A DNA stretch of 5,466 bases from [Eubacterium] saphenum (GTDB lineage: Bacteria; Bacillota; Clostridia; Oscillospirales; Ruminococcaceae): assembly GCA_004555635.1 (NCBI GenBank), contig SFHN01000098.1, positions 1 to 5,466 on the forward strand, read 5' to 3'. Below, in pieces: positions 1 to 4,462 of this stretch (position 1 is its first letter; every line of letters begins with the position of its first letter). The notes under the pieces were generated by a model. It did not search any database, had not been told where the DNA came from, and saw nothing but the letters and a program-made list of their open reading frames with translations. A program made the position numbers and the translations under genes.

Positions 1-390
1 GAGGCTGTTCAGCTTTCCAAGCTGAAGCTTAAGGCGGTTCAGGTAAACAGCGAAATCAAGGGCAAGTACGAGAAGCTCGGCGCGCTCATCTATCAGATGG
101 CGAAGTCCGATGAAAAGCACAACGAGGAGTTCGACCTGATTATCGCAGACATCGACGACTGCTATGCGAAGCTTGCAGAAATCGAGGAGAAAACCGACGA
201 GCTTAAGCAGGAAATCACCTGCCCCGTATGCGGCGTTAAGACCAAGAATGATAACGCATACTGCCCCAAGTGCGGAGAAAAGCTGCCCGTAAAGCCGCAG
301 CCCGCCGAGGAAGCAAAGGAAGCCGATGAAGCGCAGGAAGCTGAAGAGGCTGCTCCCGCTGAAGAAAACAAGGACAACGAGGAAGAATAA
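1..390 (+). CDS. Coiled-coil zinc-ribbon protein (5' end outside window)
   Basis: The frame is open from the first base, so the true start lies upstream. The ATG at 97 is internal: the 32 codons before it are the same Lys/Glu/Leu-rich helix. Visible residues 1-72 are charged and heptad-like, probably a coiled coil. A zinc ribbon follows, with CPVC at visible residues 74-77 and CPKC at 88-91, which would bind one zinc ion. The tail, about residues 100-129, is a low-complexity acidic stretch of Glu, Ala and Asp ending in EEE. No membrane segment is visible in this part. Small proteins of this layout are frequent in Clostridia and are usually annotated only as zinc-ribbon domain proteins. No enzyme activity can be inferred; a protein-binding or scaffolding role is a guess. 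A hairpin about 25 bases after the stop probably ends its transcript. The family call is firm, the function unknown. Confidence 0.8.
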   Translation, partial: EAVQLSKLKLKAVQVNSEIKGKYEKLGALIYQMAKSDEKHNEEFDLIIADIDDCYAKLAEIEEKTDELKQEITCPVCGVKTKNDNAYCPKCGEKLPVKPQPAEEAKEADEAQEAEEAAPAEENKDNEEE

Positions 391-414
391 TTTCCTATCA
401 AAAAAGCACATTCG

Positions 415-443
415 CCCGTGCTCCTTGCGGAGCATGGGGTTTT
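415..443 (+). terminator. Terminator-like hairpin before galT
   Basis: A 10-bp stem (415-424 with 429-438, one G-U pair) closes a TTGC tetraloop. It is followed by G and only four T residues (440-443). It begins 25 bases after the zinc-ribbon stop codon. The short T-tract suggests partial termination, so galT could be reached by read-through. No convincing promoter is visible between the hairpin and galT. Confidence 0.55.
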
Positions 444-460
444 GCGCTGACTGAATGCCG

Positions 461-466
461 AAAGGA
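461..466 (+). promoter_or_regulatory. Ribosome binding site of galT
   Basis: The sequence AAAGGA lies 11 bases before the ATG at 478. It supports that ATG as the galT start, and the encoded N-terminus fits the family. Confidence 0.6.
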
Positions 467-477
467 ACACGACAGAT

Positions 478-1455
478 ATGGCAGAGCTTAGATGGAACCC
501 GCTGATTAACGACTGGGTGATGATAGCCTCTCACAGACAAAACCGACCGCAGATGCCGAAGGACTGGTGCCCGTTCTGCCCGAGCGGCGGAAAGGTTCCC
601 GACTACGACGTGCTGGAATACGACAACGACTTTCCCGCGCTTTCACAGAACCCGCCGCCCGAGGACGACGTTGCAAACGACTTCTTCAAAACCGCGCCGT
701 CATACGGCAAATGCGAGGTTATCCTCTACTCCCCCGAGCACACGAAAACGCTTAAGGAGCTGCCGACGGAGCACGTTAAGAAGCTCGTTAACCTCTGGTG
801 CGAAAGGTTCGAGGCGCTTCGCAGCGACGAAAAGATAAAGTTCATCTTTATTTTCGAGAACCGCGGCGACGTTGTCGGAGTAACCATGCCGCACCCCCAC
901 GGGCAGATTTACGGGTACAGCTTTATCCCGAAAAAAATTCAGCTAGAGGACGAGGCTTTCAAGAAAAGCGTCGCCGAAAAGGGCAAGTGCCTGTGCTGCG
1001 ATATGCTGGAGCACGAGGTTGCAGACGGGCGGCGAATCATCTTCGAGAATGACAGCTTTACGGTGTTCCTGCCGTTTTTCTGCGAGTATCCCTACGGCAT
1101 TTACATCATGGCAAAGCGTCACGTTCAGTATATCAGCGAGCTTAGCGAAAAGGAGCGCGGCGACCTTGCGGATATCGTGAGGAAGTGCGCGGGCACGCTC
1201 GACAATCTGTTCGGCTACAACTTCCCGTATATGATGTGTATGTACAACGCGCCGGTAAACAGCGGCGATGTTTCGGCGCACCACTTCCACATCGCGTTCT
1301 ATCCGCCGATGAGAAGCGCGGAAAAGCAGAAGTTCAACGCTTCGAGCGAAACGGGCGCTTGGGCGCACTGCAACCCGACCGCTCCCGAGGCTACCTCGCA
1401 GGAGCTGCGCGAGGCATACGACAGATTTATTCAGAGCGACAAAGAAGCTCGGTAA
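478..1455 (+). CDS. galT: Galactose-1-phosphate uridylyltransferase
   Basis: This cytoplasmic Leloir-pathway enzyme transfers UMP from UDP-glucose to galactose-1-phosphate, giving UDP-galactose and glucose-1-phosphate. The 325-residue length fits class I GalT (HIT superfamily). Visible landmarks are CPFC at 31-34, SPEHTKTL with His88, and HPHGQIY at 139-145. By alignment from memory with the E. coli enzyme, C31, C34, H88 and H139 are the zinc ligands and H141 is the uridylylated nucleophile. The second half carries the family's HFHIAFYPP segment and the conserved C-terminal helix. All key residues are present, so it should be active. The ATG is preceded by AAAGGA. No galK, galE or sugar transporter lies in the window, so this copy is not in a compact gal operon here. 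terD starts 21 bases after its stop, suggesting co-transcription. Confidence 0.96.
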   Translation: MAELRWNPLINDWVMIASHRQNRPQMPKDWCPFCPSGGKVPDYDVLEYDNDFPALSQNPPPEDDVANDFFKTAPSYGKCEVILYSPEHTKTLKELPTEHVKKLVNLWCERFEALRSDEKIKFIFIFENRGDVVGVTMPHPHGQIYGYSFIPKKIQLEDEAFKKSVAEKGKCLCCDMLEHEVADGRRIIFENDSFTVFLPFFCEYPYGIYIMAKRHVQYISELSEKERGDLADIVRKCAGTLDNLFGYNFPYMMCMYNAPVNSGDVSAHHFHIAFYPPMRSAEKQKFNASSETGAWAHCNPTAPEATSQELREAYDRFIQSDKEAR

Positions 1456-1463
1456 TTACATTC

Positions 1464-1469
1464 GGAGGT
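1464..1469 (+). promoter_or_regulatory. Ribosome binding site of terD
   Basis: GGAGGT lies seven bases before the ATG at 1477. It is a strong site in the short gap after galT, which fits translation from a shared mRNA. Confidence 0.75.
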
Positions 1470-1476
1470 ATAAAAA

Positions 1477-2067
1477 ATGTCAGTTAATCTTCAGAAGGGT
1501 CAAAAGGTTGACCTTACAAAAGGCAACGCGGGTCTGAAAACGCTTATCGTCGGGCTAGGTTGGGACGAGGCGCCGAAGAAGTTCTCCCTGTTTGCAAAGC
1601 AGGAGGACATCGACTGCGACGCTTCCGTGCTGCTCATAAACGCACAGACAAAGAAGCTTGCGGGCGCGGTTGACGTGGTTTATTTCGGAAACCTCACTCA
1701 CAGAAGCGGCGCTGTCCGCCACTGCGGCGACAACCTCACGGGCGCGGGCGACGGCGACGACGAGCAGATTATCGTTGAGCTTACAAAGGTCCCCGAAACC
1801 TACGACAGACTTGTGTTTACTGTAAACATCTATCAGGCGCAGCAGAGAAAGCAGCACTTCGGTATGATAAGAAATGCGTTTATACGCGTGGTTGACGCTG
1901 ACACGGGTTCGGAGCTTTGCAAGTACAATCTCTCTGAAAACTACGACGGAAAAACCGCGATGATTTTCGGCGAGGTTTACCGCTACAACGGCGAGTGGAA
2001 GTTCGGCGCAATCGGCGAGCCGACCAACGACAACAGCATCTCGGAAACGGCAAACAGATACTCATAA
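1477..2067 (+). CDS. terD: TerD-family calcium-binding stress protein
   Basis: TerD proteins are cytoplasmic beta-sandwich proteins that bind calcium. They are linked to tellurite resistance, phage or colicin tolerance and general stress, by mechanisms that remain unclear. This 196-residue protein is one full TerD domain. It begins with the typical N-terminal MSVNLQKGQKVDL, has GLGWDE near residues 26-31 and an acidic strand DIDCDAS at 44-50. The signature calcium loop, GDNLTGAGDGDDE, lies at residues 84-96. The last third (VYRYNGEWKF) also matches the family. The start is fixed by GGAGG seven bases upstream. No other ter genes (terA, terB, terC, terZ, telA) are in view, so this is a lone paralogue here. 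Its stop codon overlaps the ribosome binding site of a tiny membrane protein, so the two are probably translated together. Confidence 0.93.
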   Translation: MSVNLQKGQKVDLTKGNAGLKTLIVGLGWDEAPKKFSLFAKQEDIDCDASVLLINAQTKKLAGAVDVVYFGNLTHRSGAVRHCGDNLTGAGDGDDEQIIVELTKVPETYDRLVFTVNIYQAQQRKQHFGMIRNAFIRVVDADTGSELCKYNLSENYDGKTAMIFGEVYRYNGEWKFGAIGEPTNDNSISETANRYS

Positions 2068-2073
2068 GGAGGG
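2066..2073 (+). promoter_or_regulatory. Strong ribosome binding site overlapping the terD stop
   Basis: AAGGAGGG starts inside the terD TAA codon (2065-2067) and ends seven bases before the ATG at 2081. This near-perfect site is the main reason to accept the 44-codon frame as a gene, and it suggests translational coupling with terD. Confidence 0.75.
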
Positions 2074-2080
2074 TTTTGTT

Positions 2081-2215
2081 ATGACAAAAACAATCTGCAT
2101 TATTGCGGGTATTATCTCTTTAGCGGCTCTTGCCGCGGCGGCGGTTGCTTTTTTCCTGCTGAAAAAGACCGACCTCGCGGACGGCGTTTTCGACGAGCTG
2201 GACGACGAAATCTGA
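2081..2215 (+). CDS. 44-residue single-pass membrane microprotein
   Basis: This short frame starts at ATG 2081 and ends with TGA at 2213-2215. The first three residues are MTK. Residues 4-27 are continuously hydrophobic (Ile, Ala, Leu, Val, Phe), long enough to span the membrane once. Two lysines follow at 28-29, then an acidic tail rich in Asp and Glu to residue 44. No signal-peptidase or lipoprotein site is obvious, so it probably stays anchored. Support for a real gene is the very strong AAGGAGGG site, its position 13 bases after the terD stop, and the coherent membrane-plus-tail design. Topology is uncertain. I do not recognise the family. Coupling to terD suggests a role as a membrane partner of the calcium-binding protein, which is inference only. 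Confidence 0.72.
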   Translation: MTKTICIIAGIISLAALAAAAVAFFLLKKTDLADGVFDELDDEI

Positions 2216-2292
2216 ATAACACGCTGCCCTGTTTGCGGCGCTTGGCTCCTGCTTTGCGGGCTGTCGCGGTGCCCTTTCGGGGCAGAAATTAT

Positions 2293-2297
2293 GAGAG
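2293..2297 (+). promoter_or_regulatory. Ribosome binding site that decides the ybaK start
   Basis: GAGAGG (2292-2297) lies seven bases before ATG 2305. It favours that start over an in-frame TTG at 2233, which would add 24 residues of Arg- and Ala-rich sequence not expected in YbaK. Confidence 0.6.
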
Positions 2298-2304
2298 GCA
2301 TTTT

Positions 2305-2784
2305 ATGGCAAAGGAAGCAAAAACAAACGCAATGCGTATCCTCGATAAGCTGAAGATAACCTACAAGGTAAACACCTACGAGTGCGACGAGTTTATCGAC
2401 GGCGTTCATATCGCGGATATGCTCGGACAAAGCTATGACAGCAGCTTCAAGACGCTCGTGCTTCAGGGAAAAAGCAAGGCGTACTACGTTTTCGCGCTGC
2501 CGATTGACAAGGAGCTTGATATGAAGAAGTGCGCTCGCGCGGTCGGGGAAAAGTCGCTGGAAATGGTTCACGTCAAGGACATTAACGCGGTGACGGGATA
2601 CATACGCGGCGGCTGCACGCCTATCGGAATGAAAAAGCAGTACCGCACAATAATCCACAGCTCGGCAAAGGATTTCCCACAGATAATCGTAAGCGGCGGG
2701 CGGCTCGGAATGCAGCTCGAGCTTGCGCCCGAGGACTTGGCAAAGGCTTGCTCGGGCGAGTTTGCGGATATTATCGCGGAATAG
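2305..2784 (+). CDS. ybaK: Cys-tRNA(Pro) deacylase, YbaK/EbsC family
   Basis: YbaK hydrolyses cysteine wrongly attached to tRNA(Pro) by prolyl-tRNA synthetase, a cytoplasmic proofreading step acting in trans. From ATG 2305 the protein has 159 residues, the normal length for a free-standing YbaK domain. It opens with AKEAKTNAMRILDKL, the usual first helix. SSFKTLVLQG contains Lys49, which corresponds to the conserved functional lysine near position 46 of the characterised Haemophilus protein. The glycine-rich loop GCTPIG lies at residues 103-108, followed by KKQYRTIIHSSA. All of these fit an active enzyme. It starts 89 bases after the microprotein and has its own binding site, so it may be the last gene of the upstream operon or separately expressed. 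The related ProX and INS editing proteins are less likely given the N-terminus and loop. Confidence 0.92.
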   Translation: MAKEAKTNAMRILDKLKITYKVNTYECDEFIDGVHIADMLGQSYDSSFKTLVLQGKSKAYYVFALPIDKELDMKKCARAVGEKSLEMVHVKDINAVTGYIRGGCTPIGMKKQYRTIIHSSAKDFPQIIVSGGRLGMQLELAPEDLAKACSGEFADIIAE

Positions 2785-2802
2785 GATAAGCCCGCTTTAT
2801 CC
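2784..2802 (+). repeat. Small stem-loop at the ybaK stop codon
   Basis: GGATAA (2784-2789) pairs with TTATCC (2797-2802) around a seven-base loop. The last base of the ybaK stop is the first base of the stem. No T-tract follows, so it is a poor terminator by itself. It may act with the larger hairpin downstream to end or protect the ybaK mRNA. Confidence 0.4.
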
Positions 2803-2808
2803 GCTACG

Positions 2809-2834
2809 CGCAAAACGCTGCTTACGCAAAACGC
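2809..2834 (+). repeat. Short direct repeat CGCAAAACGC
   Basis: The ten-base sequence CGCAAAACGC occurs at 2809-2818 and again at 2825-2834. The flanks are also similar (CTACG before the first, CTTACG before the second), giving an imperfect tandem unit of about 16 bases. The second copy forms the base of the large hairpin. It could be a protein-binding site or a replication-slippage trace. Confidence 0.45.
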
Positions 2835-2861
2835 CGCATTATACCTAATGCGGCGTTGCGT
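2824..2861 (+). terminator. Large hairpin between ybaK and the DUF5131 gene
   Basis: A perfect 12-bp inverted repeat (2830-2841 with 2846-2857) encloses the four-base loop TACC. It is extended by ACGC/GCGT (2824-2827 with 2858-2861) after a two-base AA bulge, giving 16 pairs. It probably ends the transcript coming from ybaK. However, only TTACTTT follows rather than a clean T-tract, so a factor-dependent or mRNA-stabilising role is also possible. On the minus strand the stem would be followed by TTTTGCG, which is no better. Confidence 0.5.
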
Positions 2862-2900
2862 TACTTTCGGCAAGATAACGCGTTATGAAAATCCAAACAG

Positions 2901-2906
2901 AAAGGG
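2901..2906 (+). promoter_or_regulatory. Ribosome binding site that decides the DUF5131 start
   Basis: AAAGGG lies ten bases before ATG 2917 and selects it over an in-frame ATG at 2848. The 2848 codon is buried in the right arm of the large hairpin and would add 23 residues unlike the family. Confidence 0.55.
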
Positions 2907-2916
2907 CGCGGTAAAA

Positions 2917-3633
2917 ATGTCAATGTGGAATCCGTGGAGAGGCTGTAAAAAGTGCAGCGAGGGCTGCCTGTACTGCTATATCCACAAAGGCGACGCAAAG
3001 CGCGGCATTGATACAAGCGATATTGTAAAAACAAAGGATTTTCCAAAGCCGACAGAGCGGCTGAAAAACGGCAGCTATAAAATGAAACCGGGAATGGTTT
3101 ATACCTGCTTTTCTACCGATTTTCTGATTAAGGAAGCTGACTTGTGGCGGACCGAATGCTGGAAGATGATTAAGGAACGCGGGGATTGCACCTTTTTGTT
3201 CCTCACGAAACGAATAGAACGATTTATGGAATGCATTCCCGAGGATTGGGCAGACGGATACGACAATGTTGTGGTGTGCTGTACGATTGAGAATCAGGAA
3301 AACGCAGACAAAAAGCTCTCCGTGTTTCGGAATTTGCCCATTAAGCACAAGTGTATTACCGCGCAGCCGCTGCTTGAACAAATCGACATTGAGCAGTACC
3401 TCGGGGATATTGAGCTTGTTGTTGTCGGCGGCGAATCGGACTGCAATGCAAGACCTCTCGACTATGCGTGGGTGCTTGACATAAGGGAACAATGCGTTCG
3501 CAGGAATGTTTCTTTTGAGTTCAGGCAATGCGGCACGCATTTCATAAAGGACGGGAAGCAATACAGGCTTCAGACAAGGGATTTATGCAGCCAAGCACGA
3601 AAAGCAGGAATAGATTTCAAGCCGAAAGGCTAA
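2917..3633 (+). CDS. DUF5131 (Gp37/Gp68-like) three-Cys-motif protein
   Basis: The 238-residue protein belongs to the DUF5131 family, also called phage Gp37/Gp68-like. These proteins resemble radical SAM enzymes but have no established reaction. The N-terminus MSMWNPWRGC is typical. Cysteines stand at 10, 13, 17 and 20. C10, C17 and C20 match the family's CX6CX2C motif, while C13 is additional and creates a classic CX3CX2C arrangement that could hold a 4Fe-4S cluster. Further family segments are YIHKGDAKRGID (21-32), FLTKR, VVVGGESDCNARPLDY and the C-terminal QARKAGIDF, so the protein is complete. The usual partner, the TcmP three-Cys-motif partner protein, is not in the window. Base composition and codons (many AAA, ATT, GAA, TTT) differ from the more G+C-rich genes to the left, which suggests acquisition by transfer. 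It ends directly against, and in the same frame as, the GH127 remnant. Confidence 0.88.
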   Translation: MSMWNPWRGCKKCSEGCLYCYIHKGDAKRGIDTSDIVKTKDFPKPTERLKNGSYKMKPGMVYTCFSTDFLIKEADLWRTECWKMIKERGDCTFLFLTKRIERFMECIPEDWADGYDNVVVCCTIENQENADKKLSVFRNLPIKHKCITAQPLLEQIDIEQYLGDIELVVVGGESDCNARPLDYAWVLDIREQCVRRNVSFEFRQCGTHFIKDGKQYRLQTRDLCSQARKAGIDFKPKG

Positions 3634-3666
3634 TCAGCCCGAGAAGCCCTGCTTAGCCGAACCGTT

Positions 3667-4395
3667 TTGCGGGACAAAGCTCCCGACACGGAAAAAAGTC
3701 ACGTCGCCGCGAACTTCATCAACGCGGGAAAAGCGCTGCGCGGTGAGGATACCGCAGACGGCTTTTACGGTATGGTGTTTCAGGACAACGACTACCGACA
3801 GAGCGAAAAGCCCGTTCGCGAGCAGAGCGAAGCTACGGGTCACGCGGTTCGCGCCGTTTATCTCTACACGGGAATGGCAGACCTCGCCGCGCAAACGAAC
3901 GACAAAGAGCTTCTTGAAGCCTGCCGCCGTTTATGGGATAACATTTTGCAAAAGAAAATTTACATAACGGGCGGCATAGGCTCGACCGTTCTGGGCGAAG
4001 CGTTTACCGTGGATTACGACCTGCCGCCCGATACCGCATATTCTGAAACCTGCGCCGCAATAGGGCTGATTTTCTTCACGGGGCGAATGCTTGAAAACGA
4101 GGCAAGCGGAAAATACGGCGATGTAATGGAGCTTGCGTTTTATAACACGGTGCTGTCGGGAATGCAGCTTGACGGAAAGCGGTTCTTTTATGTAAACCCG
4201 CCGGAAACCGACCCCGATTTCCTCGGCGGCATGATAAGGCTCACCGTAAAGGCGCAGCGCATTTCTGACTGCGAAAAGCTTTACAGCAGCGAGCCGGAGC
4301 GTGCCGAGCCCTTTGAAGCGACAGCCGTGCCGTACTACACCTGGGGAAACCGCGGCGAAAACGAAATGCGCGTTTGGATGAACATCTGCAAGTAA
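3667..4395 (+). pseudogene. GH127 beta-L-arabinofuranosidase remnant with two deletions
   Basis: GH127 enzymes release terminal beta-L-arabinofuranose from plant arabinosides using a zinc-bound cysteine nucleophile. Here KPVREQSEATGHAVRAVYLY, ITGGIGSTVLGEAF and AYSETCA are clear family motifs. Aligned by spacing to the roughly 658-residue Bifidobacterium enzyme HypBA1, the His at 3841 matches H270, the Glu at 3997 matches E322, the Glu at 4045 matches E338 and the Cys at 4051 matches C340, with no gaps. Two parts are missing. Upstream, the in-frame sequence back to the preceding stop reaches only about position 200, so the N-terminal part of the barrel is absent. After FFYVNPPETDPD (ending near 4215) the protein jumps to LLGG-like and AVPYYTWGNRG sequence from the family's C-terminus, losing roughly 170-200 residues including the adjacent cysteines 417 and 418. 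The frame stays open. It has no clear binding site; possible starts are TTG 3667 or ATG 3772. It is almost certainly inactive. Confidence 0.85.
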
Positions 4396-4417
4396 CGCGA
4401 CAAAGTGCAATATATGA

Positions 4418-4456
4418 AAAGCCCGAGAGGAAACAAATTCTTCTCGGGCTTTGTTT
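4418..4456. terminator. Bidirectional intrinsic terminator between convergent genes
   Basis: A 15-bp stem (4418-4432 with 4438-4452, one G-U pair) closes the loop ACAAA. The plus strand ends CTTTGTTTG. The minus strand would end in TTTTC, from GAAAA at 4416-4420. It lies 22 bases after the GH127 remnant stop and 10 bases after the end of the minus-strand gene, so it can stop transcripts arriving from both sides. Confidence 0.88.
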
Positions 4457-4462
4457 GAGCGA

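Noticed and set aside
943..1368. Minus-strand open frame inside galT
   Set aside because: It is antisense to an intact conserved enzyme and has no binding site or recognisable motif.
2270..2284. Small hairpin TGCCC/GGGCA between the microprotein and ybaK
   Set aside because: Five pairs with no T-tract; likely chance in G+C-rich sequence, so not called as a terminator.
2233..2304. In-frame TTG extension of ybaK
   Set aside because: It adds 24 Arg- and Ala-rich residues foreign to YbaK, while ATG 2305 has its own ribosome binding site and gives the normal family length.
2062..2658. Long minus-strand open frame opposite the microprotein and ybaK
   Set aside because: It lies opposite well-supported genes and its translation has low-complexity runs (Ser-rich, Ala-rich) typical of an antisense shadow.
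2861..2889. Possible promoter before the DUF5131 gene: TTACTT and TATGAA 17 bases apart
   Set aside because: The spacing is right, but the first box matches the consensus poorly and overlaps the hairpin end. It is too weak to annotate.
2848..2916. Upstream ATG for the DUF5131 gene
   Set aside because: The codon is buried in the right arm of a strong hairpin, has no binding site, and the added residues do not match the family.
2785..2916. A missing N-terminal half of GH127 left of the DUF5131 gene
   Set aside because: I looked for a split gene interrupted by insertion, but these 132 bases hold hairpins and repeats, not GH127-like coding sequence.
3671..3686. Hairpin CGGGA/TCCCG after the DUF5131 stop as its terminator
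   Set aside because: Only five pairs with no T-run, and it lies inside the frame of the GH127 remnant.
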